Source of the DNA: Polydactylus sextarius
Taxonomy: Eukaryota > Chordata > Actinopteri > Polynemidae
NCBI GenBank assembly: GCA_016801845.1
Contig: CM028927.1
Location: 248,001 to 312,000 of the forward strand
Reading direction: 5' to 3'
Length of the DNA stretch: 64,000 bases
The notes below the pieces were generated by a model. That model ran no database searches, was not told the DNA's origin, and saw only the letters and a program-made list of their open reading frames with translations. A program made the position numbers and the translations under genes. The stretch's first letter is position 1. Every line of letters begins with the position of its first letter. Below, piece after piece: positions 46,601-60,048 of this stretch.

Positions 46601-49600
46601 CAAATGCTGACACAAGAACTAAAGGGCAGATGTGTGTCAGTGTTGCTGTTGTGGAAGGAATACAACCAGCAACAAAGTAAGATTCCGGAAATGAGGTAAT
46701 TTTAGTGCACCAATCAGTGCCATGCATTCTATGTGTGCTCTCCGTTGTTCCGATGGATAGTTAAAAAATTGGGAAGGTGCATGGAAAGGAAGTATGAAAA
46801 GCCTGATGTTAGGAATGGACAGAGGTATACTGACAGTCATTAAAAACTTTGAGACCATATTTTTTTACATAATTTTTATTTTGAAGCCCTAAAATTGATT
46901 TTTTTTTTTTTTCATATGAATCATTTGTTTAGGATATTGGCATACAGAAACAAAAAACTAAAGTTTCAAGAATAATTTCAAAACAAAAAACTTAACAAAA
47001 AAAAAAACGGCACCTGCCAAACACAAAGTTGCAACCAGATGTAGCGATCCTGGTTGGGAGTTGTCACTCTCTCTTGCCCTTGACACAGTCACAGTGACAC
47101 AGTCTCTCAACAGAGCCTGTCGTGTTGTGGTGTTCAGTCAGGTTTCTGATTGTGGGTTGGGAATAGCCCATACACCTGGCTATATCACTGTAGGTCAAAC
47201 CGGCCTCCACCATACCCAGTGCCCAGACACGTTTACGTGATAGATGTGCCATGATGCTGTTCACTGGACTAACAATGTTGGCCTTTTGTGGGCTTTTATA
47301 TAGGCATTCAAAACCAATCCTCAAATTGTGCAGATACTCACTGAGTATTGCTCAATGTGTATTTGGTCCACTTTTGCAGACCTACTAATGTGCAATAAAC
47401 CGTGACAACATGACGACTCATCATTATCTCAGCTACCTGTGCACTAACTCATAAATAAATCCACAGTGAATAATTACAACCCCCCTACAAGTAGAAATAT
47501 GCATAAATTTCTACCTCAAAGTTTCTAATGACTGTCAGTGTACTTACATTAGTAAAGGGAGCATACATGGGCCTTTAAAGTTAGTAAATCCTGACAACCA
47601 AAAATATCATTAACATCCTGACAACCTGCACATGATGAAAGATCCAACAGCTCTGATGTTTGACTTCAGTTCTGATCTTTTACCTGGACTCAGATTCTGT
47701 GGTAAACTATAAACAGCTGAGATCAGACGTCACCTGGACCCTGTTTACATGCTGGACTACTGATGAACTCTCAGCTCAGGTTGTGGAAGTGAATGTGTAT
47801 AAACGTGTAATATATATGTTCTGTTCTGTGACCTGTCAGCAGCTGATTAACTGTTAGAGATGTCACCTAACAGATGACTATCATCTGTAATGGGCATACT
47901 TCTGTCTGGAGCTCCTTTGGGTGGCATTGTGGGAAGTTGGCGTCCTCGACGGCTGCAGACAGGCATTCCTGATGGACTTGTCTGGGTTGATCTGCCTTGA
48001 GGATTCTCCCTGTTGAACAATGTATGAAATCAAACCACTGACAGGTCAAAGGACAGACATCAGAGTGGTTGTGGTCACTAGTAATATAAAATTAGGGATT
48101 TTTGTTGGTTGCTTTGGTTTGTACCTTAGTGTGGTCATACTATACTATGCTAGCTATAAAGAAGCTAATGCTAACATAGAAATGATTGAAGACACACTGA
48201 ACAATTTTCAATCTGTCTCCATGGCATCAGGGAAATTTTGATCAGCTGTAAACATATGAAACACTGATTTGGATTGGTTCTCAAAGTGGTTCCCGAACCA
48301 TGTTCTGCTTTGAGGTAAGTGTCTTTAAGTTGTCAGACTCCACACATCCAGACCTCATGAAATGATGACCACTGTTCAGCAGGGGATGAAACAATTCACA
48401 AAGAAGCACTGATTCATGTTACTCTGCCCATCTATTCCTGTTGTGGTAGGTCAGGGGTCAGAAAAGCAGAGGTATGAACATCTGAACTCAAAGTAGAATT
48501 CATTTTCCAGGAGGAGAAAGAAAACCTCATCAGGGGACAAGACAAAGACACAAGTCGTTAGAGGTATGATGTCACTGTGAAGCAATCAGAAAGCAAGCTG
48601 AGGGGTGACAATAAAGGCGGTGTACCCAATCCTCAGACCTATGTCATGCATCAGTGAAACAGAGACAGAGCTGGTTTCTGATTGGTTGATTGTACCTGTA
48701 CATCACCATGATAACTGGAAGGGTTACTTAGTCACATCAACAATGATAACTATAGGTCAGCTGGTTGCACCTGTGGAGGCAAACAAGAAGTGAATGCCAC
48801 TAAAATCTACAACCAAAAAAGTCCCGGTGAAATCCTAGGGGAGGAAGTCCAACATCAAGTTCACACTGGTGCACTGAAAAATTTGAACTATAGAAAGAAT
48901 TTAGGATCATTCAGAAGATCTACTCCACAATATTTTACCTCAACCCTCACTGATGGAAAGGATTAGGAGGGGGTCAGGATTAAATCTATTAATGGCCATC
49001 GACCTGTGAGCCAAATCTTCTGACTATTCATCTGGTGCCACAATCAGGTCACATTTCTATCTGTCCAATACTGGTTTGTGATTAGATGCCTGATGACTTT
49101 CAACTCCACTGACTCCACAGACTCACTAACCTAAGATGATGGGATAAACATCAGCATGTTAGCATCATCAATGCGAGCATGTTAACATGTTAATGTTACA
49201 AGGTTCAAACCAAGAACACTTTTAAATTTGGTGGACTTCATGCTGAGGAGCACATTTGGCCTACAGCTGTTCTACGACTGTGAACCTGAAGTAAAACTGT
49301 CAGTTTACCTCAGCAGTTCCTCGTTGAAGACATCAGGTTCATAGGGAAAGTCTGAGATGAAGTCCTGACTGAGGAACAGAAGCACATTACAACTCCAGAA
49401 CACAATAAATAAGTCCAACTTCATCTTCTACACTATGTTCTCCATTAAGGCCTGGGCTCACCTATAGGCCTTACAGCTTCCATTCATCATGTGGTTTGTC
49501 CAGGGACTTTGACGCGGACCATTAAAGTATCTTACATATGGAAGAAAATATCATGAGAAAATGGTGAATTTCAGCTACTGATGCTACAGTTATACTAAAA

Positions 49601-52600
49601 CATTGGATAAAGATCCAGTACCTGTCATGGGAGTCGAGAGACATGGCAAAGGACATTCTCCTTAGTGATCTCCTGAGTACAAAAACTGAACACTTAGAGA
49701 AAAATGCAGCATGTTCTACCACCAACAACAGAATCTGGACCTAAGCAAGCACTGCATCTACCACTCAGACTAGAACTATGACCAGGTTGTCTAGTAGTCA
49801 AGTCTAGTAGTCACAGTAGCACCAATGCTAAGATCAGAACCTGCAGCATGACCAGTACTGATACCTCTACACCTGGTACTGAGACTAGCTGTACATCCAG
49901 GATTCAAATCAGTACTATATAAAACCACATATAAAACCAGTATTGGAACCAGTTGTTCAGCCAGGATTAGAACCATGACTACATCCAGTAGTGCTATCCG
50001 TGCTGAAAACCAGTTCTGAAGCCACAACTGAGAGCTGTATTTCATGATGTACCAGTCCTAAAACCAATCCAACATAGCAACACCCAGTCCAGACCTTGGT
50101 CCTGATACTGGCCACTTCACTGTTGTTAGACTGGATATTTATTTAGTACTTATTAATTGATTTATTGGAGCACATTATAACATAACACTGGGTCCTGGAC
50201 TACTTGCTGATTGGCTGCTGTCCAGGCTACCCAGGTCAGGTGTGGGCTATTGCTATGGATACCTGTCCAGGCTGCTGTACTGCCCAGTGTCGGAGTGTGC
50301 CCGGCTCAGTTTGGAGCCTCTCAGGAGCCGCACGGCATCTTCCCGGTACAATGGGTACAGAGGGTTACCACTGACAACCACAGGTCAGAGATCACAGAGG
50401 CCAGAGGTCAAAAGTCAGGTTTGAGGGGTCAGGAGGTAAGGGTTGGAGAGGAAGCAACAGTGAAGATCTTTTGAGGTAGCCATTTGGTTCATCTCATTAA
50501 ACATCTGGTTTAATTTCATTCATCTCATTAAGTTTGGATTCATTTCATTTTGTGTGATGATCTTATCATAAGGTAATCTTAGATTATTCATACATCTTTT
50601 CTTCTCATCTACTTCAATGTTGTTTAATCTCTTTAATCTTGTTTTATGTCAGTTATCTTCTTCAGTGTGCACTGTGTGCTCCACAGAGGACAGTTACCTG
50701 TGAGGAGGCAGTTGGCTTGGTGATTGTGACCTCATCCTCACCATGTCAGATCGAGTACAGTGATTCGACCACATCACTTGCTCTGGAACTGAGAGGGTGG
50801 AGCTGTGAAAATCCCGCCCATTCTGTCTATAGTCTGCACACAGAGAGGAAGAGGCGGAGTCAAAACAGAGTAGATCAGGGTTAGCGTGGCATTGCATGAT
50901 GGGATATGAAGTTCACCTGATATCACCCCGATGCCGTCTTCACAGTCGTAATCTGAGAACTCACTATCACTGATCCTCTGAGACCCTGTAGAGCGAGAAC
51001 GGAGTAGAGAGACACAGAGACCGACAGAGAAGGAGTTTAATCCTATAAGTAGCTCGTCTGTAATCCTCGACAGGAATGTTGACTAATCTGGCACAGGAAC
51101 AGAAACAGGACATGGAAATAAGACTCAGCCCAGTTTATGTAGTTTGAATTTACTTTTCAAACTGAATCAGACCAGATGCAGTGACACCAGGGTCAGAACC
51201 ATTGACCCCATGTGAATCCCATCTCGCCCGTCTTGCATAGATCCTCAGGATGTCCTCGAAGACATACTGTGTAAGATTTACCCCCATCTAGTGGTGAGGT
51301 CATGTACTGCAACCAACTGAATGGTTTTCTTTAGCCCATGTGCGCATTTCTTCTACAGTATCCAAGAAGTATCAACAAGATGTCATCCTTCTATTTAGGA
51401 AAAGCAACTCCAATATTTACTCTCTGTGTTTCCCCTGCCATGACACCTCTCTCTCTCTCTCTTTGTCACTGTCTCACTCAATTTTCAGTAATACAAACAT
51501 TTTTAATATTTAATGTGGCAAACTAGCAAGTCATCCACTAGCTTGATGCTAACACATAATGGAAAACCCCATAAATGGGCTAACACCATTAGCAGTTGCA
51601 GAAATTTTAACTCAGCAAGTAATAGTTTACCTCAACCATGTTATTTATCTTATTTACATGACAGCATGTCATTTCAGTCTCTACATGGTCGCGCATTTAC
51701 ATTTATCTTCTGCTCTTTGTATGTGAGTTCAGCACTGATGAACACACACACACACACACACACATGCACACACGCTACACTGCAGTGCCAAAAGGTGCTT
51801 TTTTGTTTTTTTCACTACTGTGAGGTTTGGCTGCGGACTACGCCTGCCAGTCTGCTACTGTCCGGGCAGAGTGAGCCTCTGGTGGACACATGTGTGTGTG
51901 AGATATCTGGCTCTTGGGAATCTTTTTTTTATTTAACATGTCGATTATTTCTCACAGAGCTTTCTGGTAGACCATCTCTGTATCTCCATCTGTGTCAGTC
52001 ACACTGCCACTGGATGTAAAAATGCAAAAGGCAGAGTGGTATTTACCTAGTGTTGTCCCGTGTCAGAGCCTGTAGCCTGTAGTGGTGCAACATGGCAATC
52101 TGCATTGACCTATGTCACTCTAATGTTTATATAAATGAAAAATTCAAAGCCTACCAGAACATTTCGACTTGTTGATGTAGGTAATTACTAATTAATAAGA
52201 TCATAGTTGTGAATGAAAAATGATTTTTGTTAATAGACAACCTGAAAATTTTTACATCGGGGCTTTAAAAGATGACAGGAACCTCTTTTAAATAGATAGT
52301 GAAGATCAGTGAGCCACTTCAAGCACTTGCAGATTTTTGACAAGGATTTTGTAAACATAGTCTCAAACTTGGTGGCTTGGTGAATTTTCTCAGGGACATT
52401 TAAAGACCTGCAAAGCCTTACGGGCTTGACTGTAGGTCCTCCAACAACTGCATAATTATTCCATCAGTCCCTCTGGGATCATCAGTTGGAAAACTTAGAG
52501 CCACAGACTTATAGGATACTGTCAGATATTTACACAACTGTGACAAGAAGCTATACATTTCGTGAGAACCTCTCAGGGAAACAGCAAGACAATATTCACA

Positions 52601-55600
52601 AACCTGAGGAGCCCCGGCAAGGACTCACTGCAGTTTTTGGGAACAAACAGCCATTTTCAAAATATCTCCAGACTCTGAACCCTGACCTGTTCAAACATCA
52701 GAACCCAAAGTTGGCCATGTCCTAAAGGTAAAGGTAAGGAAGGTAAGGAAGGGCAAAGATGCTATTACCTGAGTTACAGTACTGACCTTTGTCTGGTGAA
52801 GCATCATGGGAAAAAACAAAAACAAGTGAAATTTAACTTAATAACTAACAAAATTAAACATGTTATAAAAATCAGATCTAGGATCAAGTCTAGAATCAAG
52901 TGTAGGATCTGTTTAAAGATCAGTTCTATGATTAGAACAGTAGTTTAAGGAGTCAGATCAGGTCCAGGATCAGTTCTAGACTGAGGTCAAGAATCAGTTC
53001 TGAGGTCAAGTTCAGGACAAATTATAGACTCAGGTCTGGGTTCAGTTCCAGAATCAGGTCAAGTATCAATTATATACTCAGTTCCAGGATCTGTTCTGGA
53101 CTTTTTTGTAGGGTCACTTTTAGATCCAGGTTTTGCATCAATATGAGTTTTAAGCTCTGTTCTAGACTCAGTTCTAGGATTATATCCAAGACCATTTCTA
53201 AGATCAGGCACAGAATCAAATATAGAATCCAATCTAAATTCAGTTGATCTGAATGGTCTTACTCTGGAGCCTTCTGTTGGTTTGGCTGTGTTCTGGCTGC
53301 AGTACTCTCCTCTGCAGGTGGGGGGAGGCGCTAGGCAGTGGCAGTGAGGAAACATGTAGCTGCAATTTGTACCAGTGCGGCTGATCATCCAGCAGAGCTG
53401 ACTCCAGTTCTATCAGAACCTGAACATAAAAAAACATGGTTCTTAGAAGATAAGAAGAAAGGTACTATATGTTCTGAATGTTTTCCTTGTGCTCTGACCT
53501 CTCCCAAGAACTGGCTCTCCTCCTCTTGGATCCGGGCCTGATCCCAGACTGTCAGCTCCAACATCTGTTCTCTGAATTCCCGTCGGTGGACCGGAGAGTA
53601 CATGAAGGTCTGGTTCCACCGAGGTTCCACTGACTTCTTTACAGTTTTTGTTCTTCGCTTACTCTTGTCACTGTGAGGAGAACATGGGACAATTAAAAGC
53701 AGCAATCAGACTAGAGGTTCTGCAGATCATACAGTAGAATGACCTGGATAAGAAAACAAAGACAAGGAACCAGAGATCACCGGGCCAAGGAAATTATGTC
53801 CTAATACTTAGCTCACATGATACAGTTCACAAAACTTTGGGATCTGACTGGTTTGATTCCTTCACCTTCTGTCTGGCAGGAGGTAGATCTTGACATAAGG
53901 GTTCCTTGGACGACCATCTTCTTGGGCAGGAAGTTCTTTGGCTCCAAGAACTGTGACAATCAGCTGATGACCAACTTTATCATACCAGAGTTTCACCTGT
54001 AACAAAGCATCAAAACGAAGAATCCAAGAACCGTGACAATCAGCTGATGACCAACTTTATTATATCAGAGTTTCATCTGTATCAAAGCATCATTCACCTG
54101 TAATAAGCATCAAACACTACACAGTTATAGAGGAATCCTGAGGAAAAAAACAGAAACCCAGACAACAGAAGAACCCTGCAGAACAGTGACCAGTTTGATA
54201 CAGCAAGGAAGGAAATACCCACAATGAGACAAGACTACTCAAAAAATAAATAAATGAATAAATAAAAAATGAAAGGATGAAGAAGATTGCAACCCATGGA
54301 ACTTTAGAACAATTGTGGAGTAGAGTGACAGAACTGTAAACACACCAGAAAACCACACAACATATATCCTGCAAGAATAACAGAAGCAATCCAAGCAACA
54401 GGACGACAACCCTCGAGAACAATGAAAACCCACAGGACAGCAAATACTATTATTGTTAATATGAAGATATTATTGTTATAAAAATAAAATCACCAAATGT
54501 GAGGATAAGAAAATAAAATAAAAAACAGGTCAAAAGGTATCTGACTATGGTACAGAAAAACAGGTGCACCTGCAGAATAACAAAAAAAGAAAGGACTCAG
54601 CAGGCAGACAAACCCATTACATGTATAGAGCCCTGTGGAGCAATGGTTGAACTGTAGCAGTAGAACAGCTAGCCACAGTCTAGACAAGACAAGCAGAAGT
54701 CTGGTAACCACAGAGGACCCCTACAAAATGGCAGCAAAACCACAGAGAACAGGAACTCTCCATGGAAAATGAACCTAAAAAATCACAACTTTTAAATAAC
54801 AAAATAAGCACCACAGAAGCAGAGAACTGCAGAACACAAGGGAGCACTGAAGAGCTAAAGGTGAAATGTATAAAGTAACAGAGGTCTGTGAACAGAACCT
54901 GAACCATTTGAACATGAACCATCAAGTTCTACAGGACACCAGAACAGGTAGAACCCCTACAACACTGTAGACTAAAGCACTGCAGAACAATCTGAGAATC
55001 CTGTAGAGCTGACTCCTGTAGAGCTGGATGATTTGGATCAGTGACAGAGCCTAAAGGAAACTGAAATAGTACTCTGGAAATCCTGTTAACAACAGAATAA
55101 CCCTACATAACAAGAGCTGCATGGAACAGAAACAGAACCACAACAGCTCTGCTTGGTAACCAGCAGGGAGTGTGGCTCTGACATAGCTGAGAGTAATTAA
55201 AATCTAAAAACTACAACTAAACTACACAGACAAATGGAACAGATGGGCATCTCACTCCTCTATATTCTACAGATTACCTGAATTCGAGGAACCAAAGGAT
55301 GTCTGTTCACAGTCTGAAACACACACATCAACATGGAGACACCATTAGCTGATAACTGGTGTGCTGGGTGGAAGTACAGTGCAGTTTATGCGGAGTAAAC
55401 TTACAGATACTTGTCCAGACAGGTCAATAGGGCTCATGGGAGACGTGACTGAGATGGACGGACCAACTCTCTGTGAGTCAAAGGAACTGGAACCTGTACA
55501 CAGAATGCACAGAGGAACCAGCTCAGTTGAGACCAAAACTCAGTCTTGTGTCTCTCTGTTTGGATTTTGGGTTGCTGGTGGATTTGGGTCTGGTAGTTTT

Positions 55601-58600
55601 GGGTCCCTGTGGCAATTTTGAGTCTCTGTGCTGGTGCTTCAGTGGTGGTTGTGGGTTTTAGTGGTGGTTTTGATTTTCTGCAGTGGTTTTGTATTTCTGT
55701 TGTTATTTTTGGGTCTATGTGATGATTTTATGTTTCTTTCGATACTCTCTGTTTAATGATTTTGGGTCTCTAGGATGATTTACAATCACTGTGATTATTT
55801 TGGGTCTCTGTGGTATTTTGGGTTACTGGTGCTATCGGGTCACTGCAGTAGTTTTAAGTCACTGTGGTAAATTGGGTCTCTGCAGAAGCTTTGTGTCTCC
55901 AGTGGTTTTAAGTCCATGGTGGTTTTGGTTGTCTGTGGTGGCTTTGAGTCTCTGTGATCACAGTGGTTTTTAGGCCTTGGTGATTTTGGGCTCTATGGTG
56001 GTTTAGAGTTACTGCGATGGATTTTGGTGTCTGTGGTTACAAGTCTCAGTGATGATTGTGGTTTTTAGGGTCTCTAGTGGTTTTGTACTTGCTGTGTGGT
56101 GAACTCACTGGAGTCCAGCTGGGTGTGGGAGCGGTCTGTGGTTCTGGAAACATCTCTAAGAATTAAAAAGTACAAAACATCTGTGAGCATAACAGAAAGT
56201 CTTCTGTAAAATATCAGAGCTGCCTCCAGACTCTTAGTCAGGTATTAGTGGCTGTAACATAACCTTGGACCTTTGACCCACCCGACTGGTCGGGACACCA
56301 CCAGCTCCACTTGTGGTTCTGGTTTGGACTCCATAATGATGTTATAAACTTCACTAAATGTGGCTCCCTGAAGAGCCTGACCATTCCACTCCAGAACCTG
56401 ATCACCTGAAGAAGAAGTAAAGAAGACTTTTTATGTCACATGTGATGCACTCAGAAACTCAGTTCTCTCTCAGAACCAGTACCCTGGGGCACTACCTCAG
56501 TAACCCTGGTGGTCTAGCCTAGCTAAAAGTCTTCATGTACCAGAGTTAGATCCAGAGACCTGCATCAGTCTAGACTTTTGGTATGTGGTATTTCCATCTG
56601 TGGTCCAGTGTGCTTACCTGGTCTCAGGTGTCCCACAGTGTCAGCAAGACTTCCTCTTTTCACCTTGGTGATGAATGCACAGAGACGGCCAGAGTCCGTC
56701 ATCTTCCCACCGACCACCTGAAAACACATGGCCTGTGAGTGAGGCTGAACAGGACAAAGAATAGAAAAATGATGAAAAGGAGTTTGTCACCTTGAGTCCC
56801 AGCAGTGCCCCTGCATCTGCAGGAACTGTTCCATCCTTCATCTTCTTATTAAGCAGAATTCGGCCAATCAAACGCTGGCCATCCTTGGACGGTTGCCATG
56901 TGACTGGATGCTGAGGAGGAGTGAAAACATGTGGTTGCTAAACAACAGCAACAACAACAGCTGACTGAGTGAGAGCAAGACCTAATCCTACCGTAGACAT
57001 GGGCAATGGCTCACTGTGCAGGGAACCATGATCCCACCAATGGCTGTCCATGTCTCCTAACAAACAGACAAGAATGGTGGTCAGTGGTCAAACAAGAAGT
57101 TCATCACAGACTGGCCATATACATAAGAGGTGACTAGGCTGTCTCATTTCAAAGTCTCCATCACAGGTGGTCAACAAATCCAGTGCAGTCTTCTTTGCCA
57201 CAAAGGCTATGGCTACATCCTTGACAGCCCAACCTATCCTTATGCCTATAAGAGTCATTGCACAGCAGCAATGTGGAAGTGCATTTAAAGTAGGCCACAG
57301 GACAGTAGTAGGAGCAACATGGAGGGGTACATTTCATTAATGGTGACAATTGTTATAAAATGTTCTTTTTTCTTATGATAGTGGCAAACAGGCCCTTTTG
57401 TTGTTGCCACTAGGTGATAGGAGGGTGCAACATGAATATGGTTGGGGCATAAACAACATAAATACAACATGCTCCGTAGGCTAGACCATCTGATTTCCAT
57501 TTGGCTGGATCCAAAGGATGCAACACCTCAGATTGGAACAAGGGGACAACTGGGACAAGGGTAATGATACGAACCTCATTCATATCTCACAATGCAAAAC
57601 TCAACAGAGAAAGATTGGCTCTTGAAGGGATCTCAAAAGTCTGGAAGAGGGGTTTTAAATGTAGAGGGGTCTGAAGCTTCAGGTTCTTTTCACAAGAGTC
57701 TCAGTGTGTCATCTGTAATCCTTCTTTACACATAGATCCACCAAGTAAAAGCAGCTTTGTACTCACAGGTCTGTCTGAACGCAATGAAGGAGGACAAGAC
57801 TTCAGCAAAGGAAGAGGAGTTGAACCTGAAGCTCCTTTCTCCTGCTTGCTATATGTGTGGTTGCTCTTTGTCCTGAGCTCTGCCTGCAGGCTTCATACCT
57901 GTCTATGAAGAGACAGGAGTCACAACACCGAGTCCATCCTGTGATCAGCTGATAGCTTAGCGTTAGCCTGTTGTTACCTTGTCATAAACTAGTATCTCTC
58001 TCACTGCAGATCAAGCTAATAGCTGAGAGAATTAGTCTGTTGATAGTCTGAGCTGCAGCTTGATGTCCAGTCAGTTTGGAGGTTTAGCGGCGATCTGGTT
58101 GGTCAACCTGTGAACTAGATTCCAATGGAGGGTTGCAGGTTAAAGGCAACATGACAGCCCCAACCCTACCCCTCTCCTCCCACTTTTCTACAAGATAAGA
58201 GCTGCCAACATCCAACAGGTCACCAAGAAATCCAGCAGATTTGGAGGGGTCCAGTGGTTTTGTAGATGTCGACCAAACCTCAGTCATGTGTTGAACATGT
58301 TGTGTTGGATCGTTGCTCCTGTGCTTGCTTTTTCTGCTCATTGACCTGCGAGGCAGTCTGCTAATCCACACTCTCCCCTTTTAATCCAATTGAGCAGCAG
58401 TGGAGACATTGATTCTGTAGCCCAACGAAGCAGGAACAGCAAGGCTGTGGTGTTCTGCTCTAATCTGGATTAGATAATCAAAACAGTTCTTCGAGATCCT
58501 TCACAGTCCTCTGGGCCTCAACTGGGCATAGTCTGCTGAGGGTTCTCTTGGTTCTGGTGTATGAGCAGGTGTGTTCAGGGAAGTGGCAGCAGAAACTCTG

Positions 58601-59917
58601 AGCTACTTTGTCATCTCCAGACCAGAAGGGGAGGAGCCAAGAACCCTCTGAGCCAATCAGAACCCTTAATCTCTGATCAGGTGACTTTGGGTCCAATGAC
58701 ACAGAGGCAGCAGATTAACTTTCAGCATGATGCCTGATTTCCTATGTGATGACTTACAACACATTGTCATACAGAACTGAGGAAGAACCCATCACAGGAA
58801 AATATCAGAACCAAGACACCCTCAATAAATCAGAACCCTGTTCTAAAATGTAACGGTAAAGCATTAAATAACTGCAGAGAAACACTGTCTGCCTAAAGAC
58901 AAGTCAGACACAATAGAACAGGTCTATATGAAGCACCATAGAACATGAAAAAGCAGGACCAATTAACAGAACTAAACCCTGAAGAATAGGAACCACAGAC
59001 AACAGCTGTAGTGAAACCCTACAGACCAGCAGGACTCAGAAAACACAGAACTACGGAAAACACAGAAGAATATTGGCCCGCCAATATATATCAGCCGATA
59101 TGTGATATTTTTTTGACTTATTTGCATGGGTCTGATGTCAACAAATTCTGGCTGATGTCAAGAAATTCACTGACTTTAGTTGGGTCATGGTGTGTGTCTG
59201 TCTGTAGTGAGATGTGCTGTGTGGGAGAGGGAGAGAGGGAACAGAGGGACGGGAACTTGTTCAGCCCTGTTTGAACATGCGATGCACAGCACTGTGTCAC
59301 ATGATAACAGCTACTCTACAGGTAAAGCAAAGCACTATGCCAAGCTACAACCCCCAGGTGATAATTGAATAAAAAAGTCCTTCGGCGGGACTTTAGGTTT
59401 ACACAGTGGTGTTAGGGTTAGGGGTTAGGGTTAGGGTTAGGGTTAGGGTTGTTACTCAAGGCAGTACATGACTCAGTCAACAAAAAAGCACTTTTAAAAC
59501 CTAGTGGCAGAAATGTATCAATAAATAGTTTCTATAAATTGAATCAAAAAAGGCAACAAAGTGACATGGTTGAAACCATCGCAAAATTATCACAGGGTTT
59601 CACATATAATGATCAATGTGTGGCAGATCTCCACAGAATAAACACTGACCGCTACAAATTAGTTTATTTTTCCAACGTGAAACACAAGGTTAAAAACAAA
59701 CAGATGGTTGTTATCTCTCTCTCTCGCACACACACACACACACACACACAGACTGCAGCCAGTAGTTTATTAACCCTCTAGGCATATTCGAGCCCAAACA
59801 TACAGGCCCATTCGGGCCTACATGTTTTTGACATACTGTAATCCTGACATGTTTTGATACTTCTCCCATGAATACCTAATAAATCTAACCATCAAAATAT
59901 ATGGAAATAAGCTGCCC

Positions 59918-59987
<70 letters not shown>

Positions 59988-59988
59988 A

Positions 59989-60048
<60 letters not shown>

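Noticed and set aside
53059..53262. Read-through of the C2A exon frame into downstream sequence
   Set aside because: The frame runs through a degenerate minisatellite. The GTAAGA donor at 53262 and the phase match to 50985 show that the exon ends there.
54117..54925. Several hydrophobic minus-strand open frames resembling membrane proteins
   Set aside because: They translate A-rich ACAGAACC-type imperfect repeats of a rims2 intron, have no start context or family motif, and overlap each other.
58084..58371. Minus-strand 95-codon frame considered as an extra rims2 linker exon
   Set aside because: It is in the right place, but its sequence shows no RIM similarity, and direct splicing of 62182 to 57056 already keeps phase.
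59411..59450. Chromosome end
   Set aside because: Rims2 exons lie on both sides of the TTAGGG array, so it is interstitial.
59449..59781. Plus-strand 110-codon frame beside the telomeric repeat
   Set aside because: It starts in the telomeric array and ends through a CA microsatellite. No recognisable domain or splice context.
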